A stretch of DNA of 64,000 bases, from positions 124,001 through 188,000 of the forward strand of contig NZ_PIPW01000001.1 in the NCBI RefSeq assembly GCF_003987215.1. Direction: 5' to 3'. The position numbers and the translations under genes are program-made. The notes below the pieces were generated by a model that did not search any database, had not been told where the DNA came from, and worked only from the letters and a program-made list of their open reading frames with translations. The number at the start of each line of letters is the position of its first letter. Positions within the stretch are counted from its first letter, which is position 1. Origin of the DNA: Pseudidiomarina halophila. GTDB lineage: Bacteria > Pseudomonadota > Gammaproteobacteria > Enterobacterales > Alteromonadaceae. Positions 45,705 through 55,515 of this stretch are shown in pieces.

Positions 45705-47063
45705 ATGATGAAGAAACTATTATTACTACTTATTACCGCAGCGGCGTTAATGACCCTGCTGCAACGGCCGGCAAATGCGTCGTTAGAGATCGTTATCACT
45801 GATGGTGTCAACAGCGCCCGGCCGATCGCCGTGGTGCCATTCCGTTGGTTAGGCGAAGGACCGGCGCCGCAAGGCTTAACTGAAGTGATTGCCGCCGACT
45901 TGATGCGCAGTGGTAAATTTAATCCTATTCCGCAAAACGCGATGCCGCAAATGCCAAGCTCTGAGAACGAAATTGATTACCCAAGCTGGGCGAGCCTTGG
46001 CGTAGAGGCAGTGCTGGTCGGTACCATTGAACCTTATGCAGTAGATCGTTACACGGTCTCGTTTCAAATCGTGGATATACTGCGGGGGCAAATCACCAGT
46101 GGCACGCGCATGCTACGCAACGGCGAACTGGTGACGGCTCAGGATCATATTCTCGATGCACGCCGCAGCGTGATTAATGGTGATCAGTTCCGGCAGTACG
46201 CGCACCGCATTTCAGATGTATTTTACGAAACGATGACCGGTGAGCGCGGCGCATTCATGACCCGTATTGCTTATGTCACAGTGAATCATAACGATGACAA
46301 GCCCTACCAGTTGGTCGTTGCTGATTACGATGGCTATGATGAGAAAGTGTTGTTGCGCAGTCCTGAACCCTTAATGTCGCCGTCCTGGTCGCCGGATGGC
46401 AATAAATTGGCGTACGTAAGCTTTGAGAACAAGCGGCCAGAAATTTTCATTCAGGACATTTACACTACGCGCCGTGAAAAAATGACCAATTTCCCGGGCA
46501 TTAACAGTAGCCCGGTGTGGTCACCTAATGGTGAGCGGCTGGCGATGGTATTGTCAAAAGACGGTAATCCTGAAGTTTATGTCATGGACATCAACAGCAA
46601 GGAGTTACAACGCGTCACCCGGCATCATGCTATCGATACCGAACCAAGTTGGGCACCGGACGGGAAATCGCTGCTTTTCACGTCAGAAAGGGGTGGCAGA
46701 CCACAGATATATAGCGTAAATTTAGATTCAGGTCAGGTACGCCGGTTAACCTTCGAGGGTGAGCAAAACCTCGGTGGGACCTGGACGCCTAATGGCCAGC
46801 AAGTGGTCATGGTAAATCGTACGCAAGGCAACTATCATATTGCTAAACAAGATTATCCGAATGGCGCGATGCAAGTGCTTACCCAGACATCTTTGGATGA
46901 GTCACCGAGTCTCGCACCAAATGGCAGTATGGTGATTTACAGCACGACACATAACAACCAACAAGTATTAGCGTTGGTATCGGTAGATGGTCGTTTTAAA
47001 GCGCGACTACCGGCACGGGAAGGTGAGGTTAAGTCACCAGCCTGGTCGCCGTTTTTACGCTAG
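45705..47063 (+). CDS. tolB: Tol-Pal system beta-propeller protein TolB (452 aa)
   Basis: Periplasmic protein that shuttles between TolA and Pal. Signal peptide ends at about PANAS. An N-terminal alpha/beta domain is followed by WD40-like propeller repeats ([60 protein letters not shown], ending SPAWSPFLR). Length is normal. Confidence 0.97.
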   Translation: MMKKLLLLLITAAALMTLLQRPANASLEIVITDGVNSARPIAVVPFRWLGEGPAPQGLTEVIAADLMRSGKFNPIPQNAMPQMPSSENEIDYPSWASLGVEAVLVGTIEPYAVDRYTVSFQIVDILRGQITSGTRMLRNGELVTAQDHILDARRSVINGDQFRQYAHRISDVFYETMTGERGAFMTRIAYVTVNHNDDKPYQLVVADYDGYDEKVLLRSPEPLMSPSWSPDGNKLAYVSFENKRPEIFIQDIYTTRREKMTNFPGINSSPVWSPNGERLAMVLSKDGNPEVYVMDINSKELQRVTRHHAIDTEPSWAPDGKSLLFTSERGGRPQIYSVNLDSGQVRRLTFEGEQNLGGTWTPNGQQVVMVNRTQGNYHIAKQDYPNGAMQVLTQTSLDESPSLAPNGSMVIYSTTHNNQQVLALVSVDGRFKARLPAREGEVKSPAWSPFLR

Positions 47064-47122
47064 TGCATTAGTATTACTCTAAACATTTGAATTAATAAAC
47101 ATTAGAACTAAGGATCGCGGAC

Positions 47123-47665
47123 ATGAACGCAAATCAGTTACTTAAAAGCCTTCTTATCGCTGTACCTATGCTGACGTTGGCAGCATGTAGCTCGAGTCAG
47201 GGCGCAGACGATGCGGCAAATCAGCAAACCAATCAGCAACAACAGCAAGGCCGGGATAGTGGTTCTGGTGTTGAGCTTGACGCTGCGGAACGTACTAAAA
47301 CTCCAGAAGAAATTCGTGCCGAGAAAATGGAAACCTTACAGCGCGAAAATATCATTTACTTCGCATTTGATGACTCACGCGTAAGCTCTGAGTATGGCGA
47401 GTTGTTAGCTGACCATGCTGAATTCTTAGTTCAGAATCCTAACGTAGATGTCACTATCGAAGGTCATGCGGATGAGCGTGGAACACCTGAGTACAACATT
47501 GCTTTGGGTGAGCGTCGTGCAAAAGCTGTTGCGCAGTACTTACAAAATCTAGGTGTAAGCTCTAGTCAGATCGAAACTGTGTCTTATGGCGAAGAGAAGC
47601 CGTTAGTGAATGCGTCTACGCAAGCAGCGTACGCTAAAAACCGTCGCGCTGTACTAGTTTACTAA
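47123..47665 (+). CDS. pal: Peptidoglycan-associated lipoprotein Pal (180 aa)
   Basis: Outer-membrane lipoprotein with an OmpA-type peptidoglycan-binding domain. Lipobox LAAC (Cys about 22), a Gln-rich linker, then VTIEGHADERGTPEYNIALG with the Asp/Arg that bind diaminopimelate. Length is normal. Codon bias suggests high expression. Confidence 0.98.
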   Translation: MNANQLLKSLLIAVPMLTLAACSSSQGADDAANQQTNQQQQQGRDSGSGVELDAAERTKTPEEIRAEKMETLQRENIIYFAFDDSRVSSEYGELLADHAEFLVQNPNVDVTIEGHADERGTPEYNIALGERRAKAVAQYLQNLGVSSSQIETVSYGEEKPLVNASTQAAYAKNRRAVLVY

Positions 47666-47675
47666 GGTTAAGCGA

Positions 47676-48419
47676 ATGCAAAAACTAATTCTGGTAGTGG
47701 CCTTACTGATTCCCGGAGTCGTGTTCGCACAGGCTCCGGTGTCGAAGTTAGGCAGTGGCAGTGTCGAAGAGCGTCTTGAGCAGCTCGAGCGAGTTATGGA
47801 TGCTCGTAACGCTGCGCAAATGGCGCTACTTGACCAAATGTCGACATTACAAGATGAAGTCGCAGAGCTGCGGGGCAGAACAGAAGAGCATGCCCATCAA
47901 CTTGAGCAAATTTTGCAGCGTCAGCGTGAAATTTACCAGGAGATCGATCGTCGGCTAACGGCGACACCGGCACCATCTAATGCAGTCGATACGCGCTCCG
48001 CGCCAACCAACGAAGCGCAAATGAATTCGTCTTATTCGAGCGATTTGGGTGAGAATGATGCGTACGACAAAGCAATACGGTTGGTGATGGAAGATCGTCG
48101 TTACGATGCAGCGATCCCTGAATTCCGCAGTTTCATTGAGCAGTTCCCGGATTCGAGCTATGTGCCAAATGCGCATTACTGGTTGGGACAGTTGCTGTAC
48201 GCTGAAGGTGATTTCAGTGCAGCGAAACAGGAATTCAGTACCGTTGTCGATCGCTATCCTGATAGTAATAAGCGCGCTGACAGTTTATTGAAGCTGGGCA
48301 TTGTTGCACAGCAACAAGGCGAAAAAGAGTTGGCTCGTAGTTACTTTGATAAGGTTATTGCGGATTATCCTGACAGCACACCTGCTGATTTAGCAGCCAA
48401 GCGCCTGGATAATTTGTAA
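47676..48419 (+). CDS. cpoB: Cell-division coordinator CpoB (YbgF, 247 aa)
   Basis: Periplasmic protein linking Tol function to PBP1B. Signal peptide ends VFAQA. An N-terminal trimerising coiled coil (about residues 28-92) is followed by TPR repeats (for example DKAIRLVMEDRRYDAAIPEF). Last gene of the tol-pal operon, 10 bp after pal. Confidence 0.95.
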   Translation: MQKLILVVALLIPGVVFAQAPVSKLGSGSVEERLEQLERVMDARNAAQMALLDQMSTLQDEVAELRGRTEEHAHQLEQILQRQREIYQEIDRRLTATPAPSNAVDTRSAPTNEAQMNSSYSSDLGENDAYDKAIRLVMEDRRYDAAIPEFRSFIEQFPDSSYVPNAHYWLGQLLYAEGDFSAAKQEFSTVVDRYPDSNKRADSLLKLGIVAQQQGEKELARSYFDKVIADYPDSTPADLAAKRLDNL

Positions 48420-48488
48420 CATCCTTGTAAGTAATAACGGTAAATGTTCGCAAATTGAGCAAACGCACCGTATATCTGCAATTTGCAG

Positions 48489-48516
48489 TTGCAACGAGCG
48501 GCATTTTAAGTAAACT
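48489..48516 (+). promoter_or_regulatory. Probable promoter of the tRNA-Lys genes
   Basis: TTGCAA (48489-48494), 16-bp spacer, TAAACT (48511-48516), then a GC-rich discriminator (GCCGCCG), the kind seen at stringently controlled stable-RNA promoters. About 40 bp before the first tRNA. Confidence 0.5.
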
Positions 48517-48556
48517 ATGCCGCCGTTGCCGCTGATAAGTAGCAGCGGATGAGATT

Positions 48557-48632
48557 GGGTCGTTAGCTCAGTTGGTAGAGCAGTTGACTTTTAATCAATT
48601 GGTCGCAGGTTCGAATCCTGCACGACCCACCA
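48557..48632 (+). tRNA. tRNA-Lys (anticodon TTT), first copy
   Basis: Full cloverleaf: acceptor GGGTCGT/ACGACCC, D arm GCTC/GAGC, loop CTTTTAA with anticodon TTT, T arm, and encoded ACCA end. 76 nt. Confidence 0.97.
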
Positions 48633-48663
48633 ATCTCTCTCATCAGTTTACAATTCAATCGTT

Positions 48664-48739
48664 GGGTCGTTAGCTCAGTTGGTAGAGCAGTTGACTTTTA
48701 ATCAATTGGTCGCAGGTTCGAATCCTGCACGACCCACCA
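48664..48739 (+). tRNA. tRNA-Lys (anticodon TTT), second copy
   Basis: Identical in sequence to the copy 107 bp upstream, including CCA. Probably co-transcribed with it. A T6 run follows a few bases later. Confidence 0.97.
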
Positions 48740-48807
48740 CGATTTTTTACCCGCACGTTATTTTCCTTTATACTATGCAAACGTTTCCCATGTAGTGAAG
48801 TAGTAGC

Positions 48808-49863
48808 ATGAGTATCACTGAAGAAATCCAGACACGCGTTATCGATCAACTTGATTATGCCTTTCCGGCAAAACCTAAACCGCTTAATGCCAGCGAGAAA
48901 GCTGAGTATGTTGCGCGTATTAAACAGTTGCTGAAAGATAAAAACGCAGTGCTGGTAGCCCATTATTATACCGATCCGGAAATTCAGGCCTTAGCTGAAG
49001 AAACGGGCGGTTGTGTGTCCGACTCGCTGGAGATGGCGCGGTTTGGCGCGAATCATGATGCTGACACGCTCATTGTGGCGGGCGTTAAGTTTATGGGCGA
49101 AACAGCAAAGATTCTTACACCGAACAAGACGGTGCTAATGCCGACCCTGGATGCCACCTGCTCGCTTGATATTGGTTGTCCCATTGAGGAGTTCTCAGCG
49201 TTCTGTGATGCCCATCCTGAGCGCACGGTAGTCGTTTATGCCAATACTTCTGCTGCAGTAAAAGCACGCGCTGACTGGGTGGTTACCTCGAGCATTGCAC
49301 TGGATATCGTTGATCACCTGGACGCCGAAGGCGAGACCATTCTCTGGGCACCGGACAAGCATCTGGGCAACTATATTCAACAGCAGACCGGCGCTGATAT
49401 GATCATGTGGCAGGGCGCTTGCGTGGTCCATGATGAATTTAAAACCAAGGCGTTAGAAGATCTGAAAAAGGTGTATCCAGAGGCCGCAGTACTGGTGCAT
49501 CCTGAATCACCTTCACAAGTGGTTGAACTGGCCGATGCCGTAGGTTCTACCTCACAGCTGATCAAGGCCAGTCAGGAATTACCAAATGAAACCTTCATCG
49601 TCGCTACTGACCGCGGTATTTTTTACAAGATGCAGCAGTTGTCGCCACATAAGCATTTCATCGAAGCACCCACTGCCGGCAGCGGTGCTACCTGTCGTAG
49701 CTGTGCACATTGTCCGTGGATGGCGATGAATGGTCTTGTAGCTATCGCTGAGGCGTTAGAGCAGGGTGGGGCAAAACATGAGATTCACGTTGATCCAGAA
49801 TTAGCTGAGCGCGCCATGAAGCCGTTACAGCGAATGCTGAATTTCAAGCAAGCGCAAAGCTGA
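48808..49863 (+). CDS. nadA: Quinolinate synthase NadA (351 aa)
   Basis: [4Fe-4S] enzyme that condenses iminoaspartate with DHAP to quinolinate for NAD synthesis. Cluster cysteines: [10 protein letters not shown] (about 118), GACVVHDEF (about 205), [10 protein letters not shown] (about 296). The repeated three-domain pattern is present ([37 protein letters not shown]). Length is normal for the E. coli type. nadB is not in the window. Confidence 0.97.
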   Translation: MSITEEIQTRVIDQLDYAFPAKPKPLNASEKAEYVARIKQLLKDKNAVLVAHYYTDPEIQALAEETGGCVSDSLEMARFGANHDADTLIVAGVKFMGETAKILTPNKTVLMPTLDATCSLDIGCPIEEFSAFCDAHPERTVVVYANTSAAVKARADWVVTSSIALDIVDHLDAEGETILWAPDKHLGNYIQQQTGADMIMWQGACVVHDEFKTKALEDLKKVYPEAAVLVHPESPSQVVELADAVGSTSQLIKASQELPNETFIVATDRGIFYKMQQLSPHKHFIEAPTAGSGATCRSCAHCPWMAMNGLVAIAEALEQGGAKHEIHVDPELAERAMKPLQRMLNFKQAQS

Positions 49864-49869
49864 CACGCG

Positions 49870-50691
49870 CTACTTCGGATCGTAAACCGGGTGCAGTAAT
49901 TGGTAACCGCTCGCATGGAGCGCGCGGTTGCGGATCCGCTTGCTACCCCGGCGACCGACTTTATCACTACGCGATATCGTTTTTATATCTACACCCAGGC
50001 GTCGTGCAAGCCGGGCATAAGCGTCTTCCTGTAACAATGGCTCATCGTCACTGACCAGAAATAATGGCTGTTGTAGCTCCGGGTGCTGGATCAGGTAGGC
50101 AATAAACCCCGCAACATCATCGGCATGAATGCGATTGGTCCACGCCGGTGTGATCACTGCCTCGCCAGAAATAAGAAGTTCTGCGAGGCGGGTTCGGTTT
50201 GGCCCGTAAATCCCCGAACAACGCAAAATACTTACCTCATCGCTGGCACTTTGAATCACCTGCTCAGCTTGCAGTAGCATCTCGCCGTTATGATCCCCAG
50301 GGTTTGCCGGGGTGCTCTCATCGACCCACTCTCCCTGATGCAGGTCATAAACGCCGCTACTGGAAATATAAATAATTCTGGGGGTTAAACCATTACTCTG
50401 CAGATGATGTTGCAGCAGACGTGCAGGAAGCACATAACCGTTAAAGTAACTGTCATCGCTTGAGCGATCCGGTGTCAGGGTCACGACAATGACATCGGTA
50501 TCTGCGGTGATAAATCTGGCTATGTCCTGTGCGTTGCCAGCATCACCCGAAATGAGCTCCACTTTTGCTTGATTTTCCTTGTACTCAGGGGTTCGGCAAA
50601 GCCCCCGCAACTGGGTGTAGCCGGCAAAATTTAACGCTAAACTGGTACGTTCAGCGATATCACCAAAACCTATAAATGCGACTGTCTTCAT
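49870..50691 (-). CDS. NAD(P)-binding epimerase/reductase of the YeeZ type (273 aa)
   Basis: Rossmann-fold protein: MKTVAFIGFGDIAERTSLAL is a nucleotide-binding loop of the form GxGxxA; IIYISSSGVYDLHQGEWVDE resembles the SxGVY motif of SDR/epimerase relatives. Function unknown. A GTG at 50703 is open, but ATG at 50691 is preferred because it overlaps the stop of the upstream ZIP gene as ATGA and begins the fold directly. It converges with nadA, 6 bp apart. Confidence 0.8.
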   Translation of the reverse strand: MKTVAFIGFGDIAERTSLALNFAGYTQLRGLCRTPEYKENQAKVELISGDAGNAQDIARFITADTDVIVVTLTPDRSSDDSYFNGYVLPARLLQHHLQSNGLTPRIIYISSSGVYDLHQGEWVDESTPANPGDHNGEMLLQAEQVIQSASDEVSILRCSGIYGPNRTRLAELLISGEAVITPAWTNRIHADDVAGFIAYLIQHPELQQPLFLVSDDEPLLQEDAYARLARRLGVDIKTISRSDKVGRRGSKRIRNRALHASGYQLLHPVYDPK

Positions 50692-51464
50692 GCTGCTAAC
50701 CACACGTCAAGGAATAACATAACTACCAGCCCAACCATCAGACCTGCTGTCGCACGTTGATGGTGTCCGCGGCGATGGGTTTCAGGGATGATCTCGTGAC
50801 TGATTACAAACAGCATAGCACCTGCCGCAAAAACTAGCCCCCATGGCAATAAAACTTGCGATAAATTAACAAAAGCGCCGCCAACAATACCACCGATAGG
50901 CTCGATCAAGCCGGTCAGCGCAGCGACAACAAAGCTTTTCCAATGACTGTAACCGACAGCCACCAGACCGACCGCAACGGCTAGTCCTTCGGGCAGGTTT
51001 TGTAAGCCAATACCTAATGCGAGAGAGAACGCCGCATCAGTCTGTCCGCTCCCATACGCCACGCCCACAGCAAGCCCTTCGGGGAAGTTATGGATAGCGA
51101 TGGCAAACACAAATAACCAGACCCCGGCAATTTTATCTGACGCCATACCTTCCGGGCCCGAGACAAAATGTTCGTGCGGAAGTAAGCGATCCATGACCGC
51201 GATTGTTACTGCACCAAGCAAAATACCAAATACCGCAATCAGAGCAGGCGCTGGGCCTTCACCATAAAGCTCAGTGGATATTTCAATTGATGGCACAATA
51301 AGCGAAAAGAATGAGGCGGCCAGCATGACGCCTGCAGCGAAGCCCAATAAAGTGTCGTTGAAGCGTTCCGATGGATGTCGACCGAACAGTACCGGCAACG
51401 CACCAACAGCGGTTAATGAACCGGTAATGAAGCTTGCAACTAATGCGGTCAACACTAAATCCAT
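50688..51464 (-). CDS. ZIP-family metal transporter (258 aa)
   Basis: Inner-membrane divalent metal (probably Zn) importer with about eight hydrophobic segments. The metal-binding motifs IHNFPEGLAVGVAYG and LQNLPEGLAVAVGL (HNxPEG and QNxPEG) are in adjacent helices, and a His-bearing ISHEIIPETHRRGHH follows. GTG at 51500 is open, but ATG at 51464 is chosen since GAGG lies 5 nt before it and the membrane helix then begins at once. Coupled to the downstream epimerase-like gene. Confidence 0.9.
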   Translation of the reverse strand: MDLVLTALVASFITGSLTAVGALPVLFGRHPSERFNDTLLGFAAGVMLAASFFSLIVPSIEISTELYGEGPAPALIAVFGILLGAVTIAVMDRLLPHEHFVSGPEGMASDKIAGVWLFVFAIAIHNFPEGLAVGVAYGSGQTDAAFSLALGIGLQNLPEGLAVAVGLVAVGYSHWKSFVVAALTGLIEPIGGIVGGAFVNLSQVLLPWGLVFAAGAMLFVISHEIIPETHRRGHHQRATAGLMVGLVVMLFLDVWLAA

Positions 51465-51541
51465 AACGCCCTCGTGTAAAAATGTGAAACTTAGTTGCAC
51501 TTAGCTTAACCTAGCCTCAGGTGGAATGGCAGCTGGATTTA

Positions 51542-51742
51542 TCAATTAGCTTCATCGACAAAAAAGATCGCTTCGATCGGTAATTCGAACAGGCGTGCGA
51601 ATTTAAAAGCTAACGGTAGGCTTGGATCAAACTTATCTTTTTCGATGGCGTTGATGGTTTGCCGTGATACATCCACTGCTTCTGCCAGGTCGGCCTGGGT
51701 CCAATCACGTTCAGCGCGCAACACCTTTAGTCGATTCTTCAT
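51542..51742 (-). CDS. Small XRE-family HTH regulator (66 aa)
   Basis: Stand-alone helix-turn-helix: MKNRLKVLRAERDWTQADLA, then VDVSRQTINAIEKDKFDPSL. This YozG-like type is typically paired with a small membrane protein, as here: its ATG overlaps the stop of the upstream membrane gene by 4 bases. Probably represses its own operon; the target is not known. Confidence 0.88.
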   Translation of the reverse strand: MKNRLKVLRAERDWTQADLAEAVDVSRQTINAIEKDKFDPSLPLAFKFARLFELPIEAIFFVDEAN

Positions 51743-52137
51743 CGATAACTCCGCATGCCGACGAACATACTAATCAGGTAGGTAATACCAAGAACCATGA
51801 TCAACACTGAAATTTCGGCATCGCCACTTATCACGTCAGTAATATCGGCAAGTGAGTAAGTAATACCGCCGATAACTGCCACTCCTAAGGTGATCCCCAT
51901 GGCCTGTAAGAATACTTTTTGCTGTAACTCGTCGAGCGCAAGTACATAGCGTCGGTTGACGTTAATCATGACCGCGCCAACCGTAATATTAATAAGCAAC
52001 AAAGCGACTTTAACCGCATAATGTTCGGGCCATACAAGTAGTGAGCCGAAGGTAGCTACTGCGGTTGAGATAATCCAAAGAGCCGTCCATATAGCGAGCT
52101 GAGTGGTAAGTTTTTTCAATTCCTGTTTTCTTGACAT
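51739..52137 (-). CDS. Small membrane protein paired with an HTH regulator (132 aa)
   Basis: Four hydrophobic segments (about residues 14-34, 41-58, 76-95 and 108-126) and no signal peptide. It resembles the DUF2178-type membrane partners of small XRE regulators, but I cannot confirm the family. A sensor that controls the HTH partner is possible. Start ATG at 52137. Confidence 0.7.
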   Translation of the reverse strand: MSRKQELKKLTTQLAIWTALWIISTAVATFGSLLVWPEHYAVKVALLLINITVGAVMINVNRRYVLALDELQQKVFLQAMGITLGVAVIGGITYSLADITDVISGDAEISVLIMVLGITYLISMFVGMRSYR

Positions 52138-52159
52138 AAGTCACCTATAAGTAAAGTGT

Positions 52160-52197
52160 GTTTTACATATAGTTGTACATAGGAATCTAAAAGTCAA
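52160..52197 (-). promoter_or_regulatory. Promoter and possible operator of the HTH/membrane pair
   Basis: On the minus strand TTGACT (52197-52192) is a good -35. Downstream, ATGTACAAC (52180-52172) and ATGTAAAAC (52168-52160) form a direct repeat with a 12-bp period, about one helical turn, which suits an HTH dimer or tandem binding. The -10 (TATATG) would be 20 bp from the -35, which is long. Confidence 0.45.
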
Positions 52198-52211
52198 GCA
52201 AGCTTTACTTT

Positions 52212-53258
52212 CTATTTTGGTTTGTAGGGCATCGAAATACGGGTCTCGCCTATTTTCAATTGTGAGAATGTCTGCTCACTAAGGTTATGGCGTGCTAAAG
52301 CCGTCGCGTAATCCGCGTGGGTTTCGGCTAAGCTTTCGGCAGCCAGTTGGAAGGTTCCCCAGTGCATGGCGTAGGACTGTGTCGCACCAAGATCGAAGTG
52401 CATTTGTACCGCTTCCTCCGGGTTCACATGTTGTGGCTTCATAAACCAGCGGGGTTGATAGGCACCGATTGGAATTAAGGCAACGTCGATCTGCGGAAAC
52501 TGCTGACCAATTTCTTTGAATTGCACTGAGTTATAGCCCGTATCACCAGCAAACCAGACCTGCCAGTCAGCGATTTCTATATGCCAGGTCGCCCAGAGGG
52601 TATCGTTTCTATCCCAGAGGCTGCGTGCTGACCAGTGTTGGCTGGGTGTTGCAGTAATGCGCAAGGCGCCAAAGTCGGCCTGCTGCCACCAGTCAAATTC
52701 ACGTACCTGCTGTGCGTTAATGCCAAGCTCAACGAACCATTCGGTAAGGCCTAAGGGCACCAGGTAAATAATATCCTCCCCCAGTGCGGCGACCGTTTCT
52801 TCATCTAAATGGTCGTAGTGGTTATGACTGATCACCACGTAATCGATTGGGGGCAGCTCAGCGGTTGTCAGCGGGGCCGGCGTCAGTCGTTTTGGCCCGG
52901 TAAAGCTCACCGGAGAAGCGCGCTCGCTGAGAATTGGGTCGGTAAGGACATTGAGCCCCCGATATTGCAATAAAAAAGTCGCATGGCCGAGCCAGGTGAG
53001 TTGAGGTTTAGTGCCAGGCTGCAGGATGCGAGCGAATGAGACATCGGTCATCGGCACCAGAGCAGGATTTTCTTCGACTTCAGCGTGTTGATCAGCCCAC
53101 TCTTCGTCACCAAACCAGCGCATCATGAAAAAATCGATGGCGTCGGTATCTTTGTTTTCTACATAAGGGTTCCGATCGGCATAGGCTCCCGGCGCGGTGC
53201 AGGAACTCAAGGTAATCGACGTAGCAATAACCACAAGCAACAGAATAATCCAACGCAA
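52212..53258 (-). CDS. Metallo-beta-lactamase-fold hydrolase, predicted lipoprotein (348 aa)
   Basis: Resembles the UlaG / NAPE-phospholipase-D-like branch: TWLGHATFLLQYRGLNVLTD, then DYVVISHNHYDHLDEETV with the zinc-binding HxHxDH, and WFAGDTGYNSVQF plus YAMHWGTF further on. The start is TTG at 53258, 6 nt after AAGGAG; it gives a lipoprotein signal with lipobox LSSC (Cys about 20). An ORF open to 53333 would place a long non-hydrophobic stretch before the signal, so I reject it. Substrate unknown. Confidence 0.87.
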   Translation of the reverse strand: MRWIILLLVVIATSITLSSCTAPGAYADRNPYVENKDTDAIDFFMMRWFGDEEWADQHAEVEENPALVPMTDVSFARILQPGTKPQLTWLGHATFLLQYRGLNVLTDPILSERASPVSFTGPKRLTPAPLTTAELPPIDYVVISHNHYDHLDEETVAALGEDIIYLVPLGLTEWFVELGINAQQVREFDWWQQADFGALRITATPSQHWSARSLWDRNDTLWATWHIEIADWQVWFAGDTGYNSVQFKEIGQQFPQIDVALIPIGAYQPRWFMKPQHVNPEEAVQMHFDLGATQSYAMHWGTFQLAAESLAETHADYATALARHNLSEQTFSQLKIGETRISMPYKPK

Positions 53259-53329
53259 GATCGGCTCCTTTTTTATGGTGGTACGCTGAGGTGTAAGACT
53301 CAGATCAGTAACTGAGGTCGTCAGAACCA

Positions 53330-53353
53330 ACAAAACCGCCCGGAGGCGGCTTT
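53330..53353 (-). terminator. Terminator of the gamma-glutamyltransferase gene
   Basis: CCGCC (53336-53340) pairs with GGCGG (53345-53349) around CGGA; on the minus strand it is followed by TTTTGTT. It separates the ggt gene from the metallo-hydrolase gene downstream. Confidence 0.65.
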
Positions 53354-53373
53354 GCGGTATGGCTTACAGCTGG

Positions 53374-55077
53374 TTAGAAACCAGCGGCATGACCGTCTTT
53401 ACGACTCTCAGAAGCACCATAGTACACATCTTCTTCATGGTTTTTCCAGATGGCCTGATAACCGCCAAATGGCCCTACAGCTTCTTGCAGGGTGTGGCCC
53501 ATTTTGATGAGTTCACGGCGGGTTTGCGCCGAAAAGCCGTTCTCAAGGCTAATAACACCGCCATCGGTCATCTGCTCACCAGTTGGCTGGCTCGAACCAG
53601 TATGCAAAATACGCGGTGCGTCGCCAGCTTCTTGTAAGTTCATATCGAAATCGATGATGTTGATCAAAATTTGCGCGTGCATCTGTGGCTGTGTTGCACC
53701 GCCCATCACGCCATAGCTCATCAATGGCTTGCCGTCTTTGGTGACAAAGGCCGGAATAATAGTATGGAATGGACGCTTGCCCGGAGCGAAGACATTGGCA
53801 TGGCCTTCTTCCAGCGCAAATAATTCTCCACGGTTTTGCAATACAAAGCCAAGGCCTGTGGGAGTGACGCCTGAGCCCATACCGCGGTAGTTACTCTGAA
53901 TTAACGATACCATGTTACCTTGCTGGTCAGCGGTGGTGAGATAAATGGTGTCACCCTCGGTAGGTGGATTACCAGGTTCCACTGCCATAGCCGGCTCGTT
54001 AGGATCGATTAATTTTGCCCGCTGTTTGGCGTAGCCTTTATCGAGTAAGCCTTCGACCGGAGCTTCGCTAAATGCTGGATCGGCGTAGTACTTGGCACGA
54101 TCCTCAAATGCGAGTTTTTTGGCTTCAACAAAGTGGTGAATGTACTCAGCACTGTCGAACCCCATTTCCGCGAGATCAAAGTTTTCCAGAATGTTCAGAA
54201 TTTGCTGTGCCGCGATACCCTGAGTATTGGGCGGCAATTCCCACAAGTCATAGCCACGGTAGTTGCTCGACACCGGCTCAACCCAGGTCGATTCATGTTG
54301 TGCTAGGTCGTCATACGAAAGGAAACCACCGTGCTCGGCGACAAAGTCACTGATGGTGTGGGCGATTTCGCCTTCATAAAACACATCGCGCCCTTGCTCA
54401 GCGATTTTCGCTAAGGTATTGGCGAGATCAGGATTTTTAAAACGTTCACCTTTTTGTGGTGGTTCACCATTCTCCAGGAAGACTGCTGCGAAGCCAGGCT
54501 GGTCGCCAATCACTGCCGCATTACGTTCGAAGTAGTAAGCGATGACTTCGGTTACCGGAAAGCCTTCGCGGGCATAGCGAATTGCTGGTGCGAGGACTTG
54601 CTCCATAGGTAACTTGCCGAACTTTTCGTGGAGTTCGAACCAACCATCCACGGTGCCGGGCACGGATAAAGGTAAAACGCCCCGCGCAGGTATTTTGTCG
54701 TAACCATTTTCAATGAAATACTCTAACGACAAACTTTGCGGTGAACGGCCCGATGCATTCAGGCCATAAAGCTGTTCGGTCTCTGCGTCCCAGATAATGG
54801 CAAATAAATCGCCGCCAATACCATTGCCGGTCGGCTCGACTAGGCCGAGCACGGCGTTCGCTGCGATGGCTGCATCAATAGCATTGCCGCCTTGTTGCAT
54901 GATGTCGAGCGCAACCTGAGTAGCCAATGGTTGACTGGTTGCCGCCATGGCGTTAGGTGCCATAGCTTCAGAACGCGTCGCGAAATGATGACCGGTGATA
55001 CGGTCAGCAGCCGCGGCGGCACTGGTGATTAAGGTAAGACTCGTTGCTAGTGCAAACGAAAGTAATGAGGATTTCAT
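53374..55077 (-). CDS. ggt: Gamma-glutamyltransferase (567 aa)
   Basis: Periplasmic Ntn-hydrolase that cleaves glutathione and other gamma-glutamyl compounds. Signal peptide ends at about AAAAAD. LEPT-like VEPTGNGIGGDLFAIIWD near residue 83 is the family signature; autocleavage is expected before the Thr of EGDTIYLTTADQQGNMVSLI (near residue 380), the nucleophile. Length is normal. GGAGG is 5 nt before the ATG. Confidence 0.95.
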   Translation of the reverse strand: MKSSLLSFALATSLTLITSAAAAADRITGHHFATRSEAMAPNAMAATSQPLATQVALDIMQQGGNAIDAAIAANAVLGLVEPTGNGIGGDLFAIIWDAETEQLYGLNASGRSPQSLSLEYFIENGYDKIPARGVLPLSVPGTVDGWFELHEKFGKLPMEQVLAPAIRYAREGFPVTEVIAYYFERNAAVIGDQPGFAAVFLENGEPPQKGERFKNPDLANTLAKIAEQGRDVFYEGEIAHTISDFVAEHGGFLSYDDLAQHESTWVEPVSSNYRGYDLWELPPNTQGIAAQQILNILENFDLAEMGFDSAEYIHHFVEAKKLAFEDRAKYYADPAFSEAPVEGLLDKGYAKQRAKLIDPNEPAMAVEPGNPPTEGDTIYLTTADQQGNMVSLIQSNYRGMGSGVTPTGLGFVLQNRGELFALEEGHANVFAPGKRPFHTIIPAFVTKDGKPLMSYGVMGGATQPQMHAQILINIIDFDMNLQEAGDAPRILHTGSSQPTGEQMTDGGVISLENGFSAQTRRELIKMGHTLQEAVGPFGGYQAIWKNHEEDVYYGASESRKDGHAAGF

Positions 55078-55191
55078 GGTCGCCTCCTGGTGAGCTAAGT
55101 AGCTTCACTATAACGAGGCGACGCTAAAGGTGATAGTTTATTCGACGGATGCCGTTATCCATTCGACGACTTGCCGCTTATTTCCGATCCT

Positions 55192-55515
55192 TTACTTTAA
55201 ACTCAGGATCCATTCAGCCAACAGGGTGAGTTGCTCATCGCTCAACTGTGGTTGCGCTGGCATTGGCGTCTGGCCCCATTTACCTTTGCCGCCGTTTTTA
55301 ATGCTGTCTTTTAAGGTTGCTACGGCATTATCCTGACCGGCATACTTTTCCGCAACATCTTTATAAGCCGGACCAACGATCTTGTTTTCGATTCCATGGC
55401 ACGCCGTACAGGCATTTTGCTGCGCAAGTTTCTCGGCTTCTTCGTTCGCCTGAAGATTAGCGCTGAATAGTAATGTCGCGAATACAATAGAGCTACCAAT
55501 TAGTTTCTGTAACAT
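55192..55515 (-). CDS. Small periplasmic class I cytochrome c (107 aa)
   Basis: Signal peptide ends at about LQANE. NACTACHGIENKIVGPAYKD holds the CxxCH heme site, and TPMPAQPQLSDEQ supplies the axial Met, as in the c-551 group. Soluble electron carrier; the partner is not known. It is a client of the Ccm system in the same window. GGAGT precedes the ATG. Confidence 0.93.
   Translation of the reverse strand: MLQKLIGSSIVFATLLFSANLQANEEAEKLAQQNACTACHGIENKIVGPAYKDVAEKYAGQDNAVATLKDSIKNGGKGKWGQTPMPAQPQLSDEQLTLLAEWILSLK

Noticed and set aside
53259..53333. Longer N-terminus of the metallo-hydrolase
   Set aside because: It would put 25 non-hydrophobic residues before a clear lipoprotein signal peptide, and the strong AAGGAG lies inside this stretch.
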